A stretch of 64,000 bases of DNA from Paracoccaceae bacterium (GCA_019454225.1 CP075370.1:3776001-3840000); one strand, 5' to 3'; numbered from the stretch's first letter, positions 53,774-63,233 are shown. The notes: generated from the sequence alone by a model not told the origin. A program made the numbers and translations.

Positions 53774-55531
53774 ATGCCGACGCTCGCTGATTTCCCCGAC
53801 CTGACCGCCGCCGAAACCCGGCTGGTGGACTGGCTGCAGGCCCGCGACCGGCGGATTTGCGAGATTTCCGGCGCCGTGCCGGATTCCGACACCCCCGACG
53901 TCACGCTGCGCGCCAGCCTGCTGCGGGAACTGGCGCTGGGCAAGGTGGAAGGCGTGCCGCTGCCCGAAACCGGGCTGCGGGTGCGGGGCGCATGGATCAG
54001 GGGCGACGGGCCGGCGGGGGCCGAGACGCGGGGGCTGGACCTTGAAGGATGCAGGTTGCCCGGGGATCTGGCGCTGATCGCCTGTCGATTTCCCGAAATG
54101 GTGCTGCTGCGCGGGGCAAAGGCCGAATCCCTGTTCCTGAACGGATCGCGGTTGCAGGGCGGCCTGGGGGCGGATCGCCTGCAGGCCGGGGGTGGCGTGT
54201 TCCTGCGCGGGGTCACGGCCACCGGTGAGGTGCGGCTGCCGGGCGCGCGGCTGGGTGGCAACTTGGATTGCGAGGGTGCGCAGTTCACCGCGCAGGGCGG
54301 GGGCCATGCGCTGTCGGCGGATCGCCTGCAGGCCGAAGGCAGCGTGTTCCTGCGCGGGGTCACGGCCACCGGCGCGGTGCGGCTGCTGGGCGCGTGGCTG
54401 GGTGGCAACCTGGATTGCGAGGGTGCGCAGTTCACGGCGCAGGGCGGGGGCCATGCGCTGTCGGCGGATGGCCTGCAGGCCGAGGGCGACGTGGTCCTGC
54501 GCGGGGTCACGGCCACCGGCGCGGTGCGGCTGTTGGGCGCGGGGCTGGGTGGCGACCTGGACTGCGAGGGTGCGCAGTTCACCGCGCAGGGCGGGGGCCA
54601 TGCGCTGTCGGCGGATGGGGCCAAGGTTGCGGGGACATTCTTTCTGCGCGGGGCGGCGCAGGTGGGGGGGCTGCTGTCGCTGGTGGGGGCGGAGTTCGGC
54701 GCGATCAACGACGACCCGGCCTGCTGGCCGGGGGCGGGCAACCTGAGCCTGGATCGCTGCCGCTATGGCGCCTTCACCGGGCGCGCGCCGGTCGACGGGC
54801 CGTCGCGCATCCGCTGGCTGGCGCTTCAGGACGCCTCGCGGTTCGGCGAGGAGTTCTGGCCGCAGCCCCATGAGGAATGTGCCCGCGTCCTGCGCGAGGC
54901 CGGGCACGGCGGCGCGGCGCGGGCGGTGCTGATCGAGAAAGAAAGGCGCCAGCGCGCGGCGAAACGCGCGCGCATCCGGCGCGAGGATAGGAACTTCGGC
55001 GTATTGCGCGGGATGGGGCGCTGGCTGGTGGACGAGGTGCTGCTGGGCGCCACCATCCGCTATGGCCGCGCGCCGATGCTGGCCTTCGCCTGGCTGTTCG
55101 GGCTGTGGGTGGCGGGCTGGGTGGTCTTTGCCGGGGCCGATGCCGCCGGGGCGCTGAAGCCCAACCTGCCGCAGTTGCAGCGGGCGCCGGAATGGGTGCT
55201 GTGCGGGGCGGAGCCGGGCGTCACCCTCGACGGCCCCAGCCTGCCCACCCCCCGCGCAGGCCTGCGCGCCGCGGGCGAGACGCAATACGCCTGCTTCCTG
55301 CGCCAGCCCGAGGCGGCGAGCTACCCCCTCTTCAACGCCGCCATCTATTCCGCCGACACGCTGCTGCCGGTGGTCAGCCTCGAGATGCAGTCCTACTGGC
55401 TGCCCGACGACCGGACCGACTACGGCCGCTGGGCGCGCCGCTACCTGTGGCTGCAGATCGGCCTGGGCTGGGGCCTTACCCTTCTGGCCGTCGCCGGATT
55501 CTCGGGCCTTGTGAAGCAGGACAGCAAGTGA
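53774..55531 (+). CDS. Membrane-anchored repeat protein (beta-solenoid-like), unknown function
   Basis: A protein of 585 residues. Residues 1-130 are soluble. Residues 133-279 hold three near-identical units of 49 residues (FLRGVTATGAVRLLG ... GGNLDCEGAQFTAQGGGHAL), which look like a beta-solenoid related to pentapeptide repeats. A charged helix (IEKERRQRAAKRARIRRED) follows, then membrane segments near 440 and 555 around a loop with two cysteines. Similar proteins are sometimes labelled membrane-associated oxidoreductase, without proof. Its stop overlaps the DUF1194 start (GTGA). The ruvB terminator is upstream, so it needs its own promoter. Confidence 0.8.
   Translation: MPTLADFPDLTAAETRLVDWLQARDRRICEISGAVPDSDTPDVTLRASLLRELALGKVEGVPLPETGLRVRGAWIRGDGPAGAETRGLDLEGCRLPGDLALIACRFPEMVLLRGAKAESLFLNGSRLQGGLGADRLQAGGGVFLRGVTATGEVRLPGARLGGNLDCEGAQFTAQGGGHALSADRLQAEGSVFLRGVTATGAVRLLGAWLGGNLDCEGAQFTAQGGGHALSADGLQAEGDVVLRGVTATGAVRLLGAGLGGDLDCEGAQFTAQGGGHALSADGAKVAGTFFLRGAAQVGGLLSLVGAEFGAINDDPACWPGAGNLSLDRCRYGAFTGRAPVDGPSRIRWLALQDASRFGEEFWPQPHEECARVLREAGHGGAARAVLIEKERRQRAAKRARIRREDRNFGVLRGMGRWLVDEVLLGATIRYGRAPMLAFAWLFGLWVAGWVVFAGADAAGALKPNLPQLQRAPEWVLCGAEPGVTLDGPSLPTPRAGLRAAGETQYACFLRQPEAASYPLFNAAIYSADTLLPVVSLEMQSYWLPDDRTDYGRWARRYLWLQIGLGWGLTLLAVAGFSGLVKQDSK
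54170..54610 (+). repeat. Three 147-bp tandem repeats inside the gene at 53774
   Basis: Units begin at 54170, 54317 and 54464, with the next boundary at 54611, exactly 147 bp apart. The second and third differ at few bases. All in frame. Such near identity points to recent duplication or ongoing exchange. Confidence 0.93.
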
Positions 55532-56268
55532 GGGCGGCGGCGCTGCTGCTGGGGCTGGTGCTGCCCGGCCCGGCGGCGGCCTGCCGGCTGGCGCTGGTGC
55601 TGGCGCTGGACGTGTCGGCCTCGGTCGATGCGGCGGAATACCGGCTGCAGTCGGAGGGGATGGCGCGGGCGCTGGTGGCGCCCGAGGTGGCGCGGCTGGT
55701 GCTGGGGCCGGGCGGGCCGGTGGCGCTGGCGGCGATGCACTGGTCGGGGCCGCATGACCAGGCGGTGATCGCGGACTGGACGGTGATCGGCGGCATGGCG
55801 GACCTGTCGGACCTGGCCGCCCGGGTGGCCGCGGCGCCGCGCCGGCCGAGCTTTGACGGGCGCACCGCGATCGGGGCGGCGATGCAGGCGGCGGCGGACC
55901 TGCTGGCACGGGGCCCGCGCTGCGCGGCGCGCACGCTGGACCTCGCGGCGGACGGCGAGACCAACGCGGGCATCGACCCGCGCCTGGTGCGCGACGGGCC
56001 GGGGCTGGCCGGGGTGACGGTGAACGCGCTGGCGGTGGGCGGCAACGACCTGATGGACCACGGCGATTTCGGCAGCCGCCCGCGCCCGCTGACGCGGCAT
56101 CTGGAGACCTGGGTGATCCGGGGGCCCGACGCCTTTGTCGAGGAGGCCGCGGACTATGCCGATTTCGAGCGGGCGATGACGCGCAAGCTGATCCGGGAGC
56201 TGGGGGTGGTGATGCTGGGCGCGGCCGGTCAGAACACCACGCCGGTGCGAAGGATGAAGCAGCCGTAG
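55528..56268 (+). CDS. DUF1194 (von Willebrand A-like) secreted protein
   Basis: A protein of 246 residues starting with GTG 55528. A short signal peptide (ALLLGLVLPGPAAA) is followed by ALDVSASVDAAEY, the DxSxS metal site of VWA domains, a later FDGRTAIG and DGETNAG. DUF1194 proteins are exported VWA proteins of unknown role; metal-dependent binding of a partner is expected. It is coupled to the repeat protein upstream (GTGA overlap). Its 3' end overlaps the convergent RbsD/FucU gene by 40 bp. Confidence 0.87.
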   Translation: MRAAALLLGLVLPGPAAACRLALVLALDVSASVDAAEYRLQSEGMARALVAPEVARLVLGPGGPVALAAMHWSGPHDQAVIADWTVIGGMADLSDLAARVAAAPRRPSFDGRTAIGAAMQAAADLLARGPRCAARTLDLAADGETNAGIDPRLVRDGPGLAGVTVNALAVGGNDLMDHGDFGSRPRPLTRHLETWVIRGPDAFVEEAADYADFERAMTRKLIRELGVVMLGAAGQNTTPVRRMKQP

Positions 56269-56669
56269 GGCCGCGTCTCGGCGCAGCGGATCACGGCGAA
56301 GGCGCGGGCGGCGCGGTCGTAGAAGGCGGGCCGGGGCAGGCTGCCGGTGCGCGCGCCCGTCGGCAGGTGCGGCGCGGCGGCGTCGAGCGCGGCGCGGTGG
56401 ACGGGGTCGGGCAGCTCGCCCGCGCCGTCGCGCTGCATGTGGACAAGCGCGAGGGTGCCGGGGAAGCCGTCGAGCGGCAGGAGCGGCAGGATCACCGCCA
56501 GGGCCGCGGGAGCGTCGAGGCCCGCCAGTTCGACCACGCCGGGCCAGCGCGGCGCCAGCGACCGGGCGGGATAGTTCAGGTCGACGAGCGCGATCTCGTC
56601 GCCATGGCCCGCGCGGATCAGCACGTCCATCAGTTCGGGCGTCACCCGCGCGTCGATCCCCTTCAGCAT
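56229..56669 (-). CDS. RbsD/FucU family sugar mutarotase
   Basis: A protein of 146 residues. MLKGIDARVTPELMDVLIRAGHGDEIALVD contains the family start L-KGI-x-x-x-x-T-PELM and the catalytic His in RAGHGDEI; the end YGCFILRTG fits FucU. The family interconverts anomers of fucose or ribose. No sugar transport or catabolic genes are adjacent. ATG at 56667-56669. Confidence 0.88.
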   Translation of the reverse strand: MLKGIDARVTPELMDVLIRAGHGDEIALVDLNYPARSLAPRWPGVVELAGLDAPAALAVILPLLPLDGFPGTLALVHMQRDGAGELPDPVHRAALDAAAPHLPTGARTGSLPRPAFYDRAARAFAVIRCAETRPYGCFILRTGVVF

Positions 56670-56741
56670 GCCGCCCCCGCCTTGCCCCGCACCCTGCCGC
56701 CCCTTATGCCCTGCGCCGTGCGGGCCGGAAAGGGGACGGAG

Positions 56742-57368
56742 ATGACGGCGGAGGAGATCGCGGCGCTGTTCACGCGGGGCGACGGGTCGTTCCTGTGCGC
56801 CCGCTGGGGGCGGCCGATGGTGCCGGTGGTGTTCGGCGTCGAGGCCGGGACGCTGCCGGTGATCAAGGGCGCGTTCGAGGCGGTGGCGCGGCTGACCGGG
56901 CAGGCACTGGCCGAGACCGATCCGGAACTGGGCGCCAATGTCATGGTGTTCTTCGTGCGGGACTGGGACGAACTGCGGGGCGTGCCGAACCTCGACCGGC
57001 TGGTCGAGGGGTTCGCGCCGCTGGTCGACCGGCTGGAGGCGGCGGGCGCGAACCAGTACCGGGTGTTCCGCTTCGATGCGCGGGGCGCGATCCGGGCGTG
57101 CTTCGTGTTCCTGCGGATGGATGCGCATCTGGCCTCGCTGCCCGCCGAGGTGCTGGCGCTGCACCAGGCGGTGCAGACGGTGCTGCTGTGGTCGGACCGC
57201 GCCTTCGCCGAACGCTCGCCGCTGGCCGAGGCGGGGGGCGGGGTGATCCTGCGCCCGGATCTGGGCGCGGTGATCCGCGCGGCCTATGACCCGGTGCTTC
57301 CCGAGGTGGCGCGGGACCCGAGCCATGCGCTGCGGATCGCGGCGCGGCTGGATGCGGGACGTGCGTGA
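56742..57368 (+). CDS. Conserved-looking hypothetical protein
   Basis: A protein of 208 residues with no signal or membrane segment. VMVFFVRDWDELRGVPNLD and YRVFRFDARGAIRACFVFLRM alternate strands and helices, suggesting an alpha/beta fold. I do not recognise the family. A GGGACGGAG ribosome site precedes ATG 56742. It is divergent from the RbsD/FucU gene (72-bp spacer), and the lipoprotein gene follows after 96 bp. Confidence 0.75.
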   Translation: MTAEEIAALFTRGDGSFLCARWGRPMVPVVFGVEAGTLPVIKGAFEAVARLTGQALAETDPELGANVMVFFVRDWDELRGVPNLDRLVEGFAPLVDRLEAAGANQYRVFRFDARGAIRACFVFLRMDAHLASLPAEVLALHQAVQTVLLWSDRAFAERSPLAEAGGGVILRPDLGAVIRAAYDPVLPEVARDPSHALRIAARLDAGRA

Positions 57369-57464
57369 ATTGCCCGTCAATTCCACCCCCCTGCCCGGCC
57401 CGCGCTTGACCCTGCGGCAGGCGGGCGCCGACCCTTGGCCGGACAGAGCCGAGGAGGAAGACCC

Positions 57465-58229
57465 ATGCCGCGCATCGCCGCCACCGCCGCCCTTGCCATC
57501 GCCATGCTGGCCGCCTGCGACCGGACTGCGGACATCTCGCTGTCCTATGCGATGACGGGTGCGGGCATCTACAACGACGGGCGGCACGCCTTTGGCCAGG
57601 TGTTCGTCTGGACGCCGGGGCAGAGCATACAGCCGTCTGACCGCATCGAGTTTCCGGCATCGAACCTCGACATCGACGCGCGGCCCGGCACCGTCAGCAA
57701 GGCGTCGAACGCCCGCGGCTATGTGCGCCGCGCCTCTTTCGCGGCCACGGCCGAGCAGAAGGCATCCATCGAGGCGACCGCCAGCAGCCGCAGCGTGATC
57801 GAATATTCGGACCCGACGCGCCAGCGGGTGCGGCGGGTGATCTCGGGCGTGTCGGACTATGTGAACGGCAACCCCGGCATCGCCGAGACCGACTGGCGGC
57901 TTTCCGAGGCGGCGCGGCTGCACGCCGCCGGATCGCCCGATGCGCCCTACATCGTCGTGGTTTCCTCGATCATCGAGACGTCGAGCACCGTGCTGAGCTT
58001 TGACGGAAAGGGCGATGTCTCGGGCAACCTGGCGGTTCCGGGGATCGAGGGCACGGTGAAGGTGACCTTCGAGACCTCGGCACTGGAGGACTGCAAGGGG
58101 CGCCAGCTGTGCCTTTTCGATGTGAGCATCCTGCGGCCGCGCCTGAACAGCCGGAACAACTATGACTTCGAGACGGCCGCCCAGTTGCGGGACAGCTTCG
58201 TGCGGGACATGCGCCGCTTCCAGCCGTGA
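57465..58229 (+). CDS. Putative lipoprotein
   Basis: A protein of 254 residues. The signal ends in LAAC with Cys18 as the lipidation site. The mature part is beta-strand rich with SYVDY-like segments (SGVSDYVNGNPGIAETDW) and one later cysteine pair (EDCKGRQLC). No family recognised. AGGAGGAAG precedes the ATG. Location should be the periplasmic face of a membrane. Confidence 0.78.
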   Translation: MPRIAATAALAIAMLAACDRTADISLSYAMTGAGIYNDGRHAFGQVFVWTPGQSIQPSDRIEFPASNLDIDARPGTVSKASNARGYVRRASFAATAEQKASIEATASSRSVIEYSDPTRQRVRRVISGVSDYVNGNPGIAETDWRLSEAARLHAAGSPDAPYIVVVSSIIETSSTVLSFDGKGDVSGNLAVPGIEGTVKVTFETSALEDCKGRQLCLFDVSILRPRLNSRNNYDFETAAQLRDSFVRDMRRFQP

Positions 58230-58292
58230 CCCGATACACCGGGTGGCATGCCGGGGTCAGGCGTGGCAGGGTGCCCGCCGGAGGCGCGGGGC

Positions 58293-59135
58293 ATGATGCG
58301 GGCAGAGGTGCGGAACGGCGATGTCCGGCTGGCGACCGAGACCATGGGGCCCGGCGACGGCCCGGGGATCGTGCTGGTCATGGGGGCGACGGCGTCGATG
58401 CTGGGATGGCCTGCCGCGCTGTGCGCCGATCTGGCCGGGCGGGGGTTCCGGGTGGTGCGGTTCGACCATCGCGACACCGGCCAGTCGTCCACCCGGCTGC
58501 CGCCCTACGATGCCGAGGACATGGCGGGTGACGTTCTGGCGGTGATGGACGCCTGCGGGATGGAGCGGGCGCATCTGGCGGGGATGTCGCTGGGCGGGTT
58601 CCTGGCACAGATGCTGGCGGTCGCGCACCCCGGGCGCGTCGCGGGCCTGACCCTGATCGCCAGCGAGCCGCTGGGCTGGGACGGCGCGGCGCTGCCGGGG
58701 ATCGACGCGCGGTTCCTGGACCACTTCGCGGGGTTCGCGGCGCTTGACTGGACTGATGGCGCGGCGGTTGCGGCCTTCCTGCTGGGGATCGAGCGGCTTT
58801 GCGCCGGGTCCGCCACGCCCTTCGACGCGGCGGCGGCGCGGACGCGGGTGGCGGCGGTGCTGGACCATGCCGCCGACCCCGCCGCAGCCTTCACGCATGG
58901 CGGCGTCGGCACGCGGCAGGACTGGACGGGCCGGTTCCGCCGGATCGCCTGCCCGGTCACCGTGGTCCATGGCACGGAGGATCCGATCCTGCCGCTGCCG
59001 AACGGGCGGGCGCTGGCGGCCGGGATCGCGGGCGCGCGGCTGGTGGAATGGCCGGGCCGGGGCCATGAGCTGCACCCCGGCGACATGGCGGGGCTGGCGG
59101 CCCTGATCGCGGACGGCGCCCGGCCGGCGGGGTAG
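58293..59135 (+). CDS. Alpha/beta fold hydrolase
   Basis: A protein of 280 residues. DHRDTGQSS (typical of the RdmC/DhaA-like branch), nucleophile GMSLGGFLAQ, acid near HGTEDPILP and histidine in GRGHELHPGD are clear. Substrate unknown; esterase or haloperoxidase-like activity is possible. Start at ATG 58293 with GGAGG nine bases upstream. It ends six bases before the convergent reductase gene. Confidence 0.88.
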   Translation: MMRAEVRNGDVRLATETMGPGDGPGIVLVMGATASMLGWPAALCADLAGRGFRVVRFDHRDTGQSSTRLPPYDAEDMAGDVLAVMDACGMERAHLAGMSLGGFLAQMLAVAHPGRVAGLTLIASEPLGWDGAALPGIDARFLDHFAGFAALDWTDGAAVAAFLLGIERLCAGSATPFDAAAARTRVAAVLDHAADPAAAFTHGGVGTRQDWTGRFRRIACPVTVVHGTEDPILPLPNGRALAAGIAGARLVEWPGRGHELHPGDMAGLAALIADGARPAG

Positions 59136-59141
59136 CGGCGG

Positions 59142-60053
59142 TCAGGGCCCGAACACCAGCGAATGATGGGTCGCCGCAGCGGCCCGCACGCCATCGGCCA
59201 GTGCCCCGGTGCCGTTGTAGGCCGCACGGACCAGATCGCCCGCGGCGAACACGCCGGGCACCGAGGTTGCCATGCGGTCATCCACCTTGACATAGCGGCC
59301 GCGCGGCCCTTCGGCCATCGCGCAGCCGAGCGCGGCGGGCAGGGGCGATGCGGGGCGGGTTTCGGGCGCGAGATACAGCGCGCCAAGCGCGATCTGCCGA
59401 CCATCGGCCAGCACGAGGCCCGCCATGTGGCCATCCTGCGCCAGAACCTGCCGCAGCGGCGTGTCCTGCACCGCGACGCCGATGCCCGCCAGCGTGGCGC
59501 GAACCTCGTCCCCCGGGTCGGCGCCATCGGTGAACAGCGTCAGGTCGGCGGTCCAGCCGGTCAGCAGCCGTGCGTGGTGCAGGCTGTGCATGCCCGACCA
59601 CAGCACGCCGGTGGGAAGGCCCGCCAGTTCGACGCCGTGGCAATAGGGGCACTGCTGCGCGCCGCGCCCCCAGACCCCGGCCAGGCCCGGGAGATCGGGC
59701 AGGATGTCGACCATGCCGGTGGCGAGGATGATCCGCCGGGCGGTGACCTGCCCGCCGTCGGCCAGCGTCAGCACGAAGGCATCGGGGCCGCCGGTGACAG
59801 CCGTCACCTCGCCCTGGTGCTGCGCGATGCCGGGATAGGCCATCGCATCGGCCCGGATCGCATCGCGGATTTCGGCGGGGGTGCGACCGTCCTGCCCGGG
59901 GATGCCGAAGCTCCGGTCGGCGAAGCGGTTGCGCGGACGGCCATGGTCGATGACCAGACCGCGCAGACGGCCGCGCCCCAGCGTCAGCGCGGCGGAAAGG
60001 CCCGCGAAGCTGCCACCCACGATGGCGATGTCGGTATCTGTCGCGTGCTGCAT
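59142..60053 (-). CDS. Thioredoxin reductase-like NAD(P)/FAD oxidoreductase
   Basis: A protein of 303 residues. FAD site VGGSFAGLSAALTLGRG at the N-terminus, the redox pair CPYCHGVE near residue 135 (in place of CATC), and the C-terminal FAD motif GVFAAGDLVRAAYN. The NADPH-binding motif GxGxxA is not evident: the region after CPYC reads VLWSGMHSLHHARLL, so electron donor use may differ. Small size matches the TrxR-like branch often found next to TetR or Rrf2 regulators; none is adjacent. An AT-rich palindrome lies over its probable -10 box. Confidence 0.85.
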   Translation of the reverse strand: MQHATDTDIAIVGGSFAGLSAALTLGRGRLRGLVIDHGRPRNRFADRSFGIPGQDGRTPAEIRDAIRADAMAYPGIAQHQGEVTAVTGGPDAFVLTLADGGQVTARRIILATGMVDILPDLPGLAGVWGRGAQQCPYCHGVELAGLPTGVLWSGMHSLHHARLLTGWTADLTLFTDGADPGDEVRATLAGIGVAVQDTPLRQVLAQDGHMAGLVLADGRQIALGALYLAPETRPASPLPAALGCAMAEGPRGRYVKVDDRMATSVPGVFAAGDLVRAAYNGTGALADGVRAAAATHHSLVFGP

Positions 60054-60083
60054 GGCAACCTCCGGCGGAATTTCCGCGCAATC

Positions 60084-60096
60084 GTTATATTATAAC
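60084..60096 (-). promoter_or_regulatory. AT-rich palindrome over a -10 box
   Basis: GTTATA-T-TATAAC, six-base arms around one base, very AT-rich in a GC-rich genome. Read on the minus strand it contains TATAAT (60089-60094), a perfect -10, 36 bp before the reductase ATG. No good -35 is seen. This is a plausible operator for a repressor. The 321-bp gap 60054-60374 holds nothing else I can name. Confidence 0.5.
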
Positions 60097-60374
60097 ATTT
60101 GTGGCAGCAAGGGCGCGGCGATCGGCGGACAGGGGAAGCGGCCGGGACGGCCGCTGCCCGCTTGCAGGGCGGTCGCTGCTGGCTAAGGTTGGGCGACGGC
60201 GGCAGGAAAGAAGGGGCACCGGATGCGGGCTTTGGCAGATGCGATGCTGGCGGGGCCCTGCCGGGTCGCCGCGCCGGGAGGGGCGCGCGCGGCCGTCCGG
60301 CCCGGTGGCGCGTCGGTCCGAGGGGCGGTCGGCCCGCGGTCCATCGCATTCCGCATCCGTTGCCGGGGCAGGGC

Positions 60375-60770
60375 ATGACCCCGCACCGCCACCCCGTCCG
60401 CGTCTACTATGAGGACACCGATCTTGCGGGGATCGTCTATTACGCGAATTACCTGCGGTTCATCGAACGGGCGCGCACCGAATGGGTGCGGAGCCTCGGG
60501 ATCGACCAGGCGCGGCTGCGGGCCGAGGCGGGGATCGTGTTCGCGGTGCGGCGGGTCGAGGCCGACTATCTGCGGCCCGCGGTGTTCGACGACCTGCTGA
60601 CGGTCGAGACGCGGCTGACCGGGCTGACGGCGGCGCGCATCCATCTGGCGCAGGAGGTGATGCGGGGCGAGGACCGGCTGTTCGCGGCCGGGGTGACGCT
60701 GGTGTGCCTGACGGCGGCGGGCACGCCCGCACGGCTGCCACGTGACATTGCCGCGCGGCTTTCCGCCTGA
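60375..60770 (+). CDS. ybgC: Tol-Pal system acyl-CoA thioesterase YbgC
   Basis: A protein of 131 residues of the hotdog fold. YYEDTDLAGIVYYANYL carries the catalytic Asp16 and the family hallmark. It hydrolyses short acyl-CoA or acyl-ACP and is part of the conserved ybgC-tolQRAB block, where its link to envelope function is unclear. Start at MTPHRHPVRV; a frame extending back to 60099 is filler. Confidence 0.93.
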   Translation: MTPHRHPVRVYYEDTDLAGIVYYANYLRFIERARTEWVRSLGIDQARLRAEAGIVFAVRRVEADYLRPAVFDDLLTVETRLTGLTAARIHLAQEVMRGEDRLFAAGVTLVCLTAAGTPARLPRDIAARLSA

Positions 60771-60799
60771 CCGGCGCACGCGCCGCGCACGCACATGTG

Positions 60800-60828
60800 T
60801 TGGCATCGGGCGCCGATTCCGGTAGAAG
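60800..60828 (+). promoter_or_regulatory. Predicted promoter of tolQ
   Basis: TTGGCA (60800-60805), exactly 17 bp, TAGAAG (60823-60828), 54 bp before the tolQ ATG. Suggests tolQRAB can be transcribed without ybgC. By eye only. Confidence 0.45.
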
Positions 60829-60882
60829 CAAGGCGAAAGGGCGTCCAAGAACCGCCCGCACCCCGAGCAGGACGACCGCACC

Positions 60883-61584
<702 letters not shown>

Positions 61585-61585
61585 G

Positions 61586-62068
61586 ATGGGCGCCGGGGTC
61601 GTTTCGTCGGCTGGCGGCGGCAAGCGCCGGGGCCGCAGGCGGCGCGGCAAGTCTGCCGCGATGTCCGAGATCAACGTCACGCCCTTCGTGGACGTGATGC
61701 TGGTGCTGCTGATCATCTTCATGGTGGCGGCACCGCTGCTGACCGTGGGGGTACCGGTGGAACTGCCGCGCACCGCCGCGCAGGCGCTGCCGACCGAGCA
61801 GGAGGAACCGCTGACCGTCACGATGACATCGGACGGGCGGCTGCTGATCCAGACGACCGACGTGACCGACGACGAACTGATCCCGCGCCTGCGCGCCATC
61901 GCCGCCGAGCGCACGAGCGACAAGGTGTTCCTGCGGGCCGATGGCGCGATCCCCTATGCCCGGGTGGCCGAGGTGATGGGGGCGCTGAACGCCGGGGGGT
62001 TCCGCAACATCGGACTGGTGACCGACAGCGACGGCCCGACCTTCGGCGGACAACGGTCGGGCGGCTGA
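61586..62068 (+). CDS. tolR: Tol-Pal motor subunit TolR
   Basis: A protein of 160 residues. One N-terminal membrane helix with the proton-carrying Asp in INVTPFVDVMLVLLIIF, then a periplasmic domain (SDKVFLRADGAIPYARVAEVM). Its first 25 residues are basic and Gly-rich (GKRRGRRRRGK), longer than usual. tolA starts eight bases after the stop. Confidence 0.96.
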   Translation: MGAGVVSSAGGGKRRGRRRRGKSAAMSEINVTPFVDVMLVLLIIFMVAAPLLTVGVPVELPRTAAQALPTEQEEPLTVTMTSDGRLLIQTTDVTDDELIPRLRAIAAERTSDKVFLRADGAIPYARVAEVMGALNAGGFRNIGLVTDSDGPTFGGQRSGG

Positions 62069-62075
62069 GGGCGGG

Positions 62076-63233
62076 ATGGCGACGGGCCATGTCATTTCGG
62101 GCGTCGGGCATGCGGGCCTGATCCTATGGGTGCTGGTGGGCGGGATTTTCCAGCCGCGCCACGCGCCCGAGCCCGTGGTGACCGAGGTTTCGCTGCTTTC
62201 GGGCGAGGAATTCGCTGCGCTGATGGCGCGCGATGCGCCGACCGAACCGCCCGCACCGGCCCCCGCGCCAGCCCCCGAACCGCCGGCCCCGGCGCCCGAG
62301 CCGCCGCGGACCGAAGCCCCCGCTGCCCCGGCACCCGAGGCCCCCACCCCCGCACCCGAGGCGCCTGCGCCGCCTGCCCCGGCCCCCACGCCCGAGGCGC
62401 CGCCGCCAGAACCCGAACCGCCCGCGCCAGAGCCGCTGCCAGAGCCCGAACCGCCGCCCGCGCCTGCGGTGGTGGCCGACGTGCCGCCGGTCCTCGCGCC
62501 GACGTCGAGCCCGCGCCCGCGCCCCAAGCCGGCCGAGCGTGTCGCCCCGCTGCCCACCGAGGCGCCCCCGCCCGAGGCGGTGACGGCGCCCGAGGCCGCG
62601 CCGGAGGTGACGCCCGATCCCGCCCCGGCCCCGGTGGTCGCCGAGGAACGCCCCCCCGCCGCGCCGGAAGAAGCGGGAACCGAGCTTGCGACCGAGGCGA
62701 ACCGCCCCGATCCGCTGGCACCCTCGGCCTCGATCCGGCCGCGGGCGCGGCCCGCCGCCCCGGCACGCCCGGCCCCGACCCAGACCGCCGCCGCGCAGAC
62801 GCCTGCGGCGCCCGCCTCCCCTGCCGCCCCGGCGCGCGACCCGATCGCCGACGCGGTGGCCGAGGCCGTGGCCGGTGCCGCCGCGGGCACCGGCACGGCC
62901 GCCACCCCGGCAGGCCCGCCGATGACGCAGGGCGAGAAGGACAGCCTGCGCCGCGCGGTCAGCGCCTGCTGGAACCTTGGCACCAGTTCGACGGATGCGA
63001 TGAACACGACCGTCACGGTGCTGGTGGCGATGTCGCCCGATGCCCGGCCGACCTCGGTGACGCTGGTGTCGTCCTCGGGCGGTTCCGACGCGGGTGTGCG
63101 CGCGGCCTTTGACGCGGCGCGGCGCGCGGTGCTGCGCTGCGGGCAGACCGGCTATCCGCTGCCCGCGGACAAGTTCGACCAGTGGCGCGAGGTCGAGATG
63201 GTCTTCAACCCCGACGGGATGCGCCTGAGATGA
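62076..63233 (+). CDS. tolA: Tol-Pal energy-transducing protein TolA
   Basis: A protein of 385 residues. An N-terminal membrane anchor ([15 protein letters not shown]) is followed by a Pro/Ala/Glu-rich region from about residue 58 to 265 instead of the Lys/Ala-rich helix of enteric TolA, then the C-terminal TolA/TonB-like domain ([18 protein letters not shown] ... FNPDG) with two cysteines. It links TolQR to Pal and TolB at the outer membrane. Its stop is 86 bp before the tolB ATG. Confidence 0.93.
   Translation: MATGHVISGVGHAGLILWVLVGGIFQPRHAPEPVVTEVSLLSGEEFAALMARDAPTEPPAPAPAPAPEPPAPAPEPPRTEAPAAPAPEAPTPAPEAPAPPAPAPTPEAPPPEPEPPAPEPLPEPEPPPAPAVVADVPPVLAPTSSPRPRPKPAERVAPLPTEAPPPEAVTAPEAAPEVTPDPAPAPVVAEERPPAAPEEAGTELATEANRPDPLAPSASIRPRARPAAPARPAPTQTAAAQTPAAPASPAAPARDPIADAVAEAVAGAAAGTGTAATPAGPPMTQGEKDSLRRAVSACWNLGTSSTDAMNTTVTVLVAMSPDARPTSVTLVSSSGGSDAGVRAAFDAARRAVLRCGQTGYPLPADKFDQWREVEMVFNPDGMRLR

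Noticed and set aside
54170-54610. 147-bp repeats considered as a mobile or CRISPR-like element
   Set aside because: They are in-frame parts of one protein gene and have no flanking signals.
60099-60374. N-terminal extension of YbgC by 92 codons
   Set aside because: Gly/Arg-rich filler, while the internal ATG at 60375 gives a normal-length YbgC beginning just before the catalytic motif.
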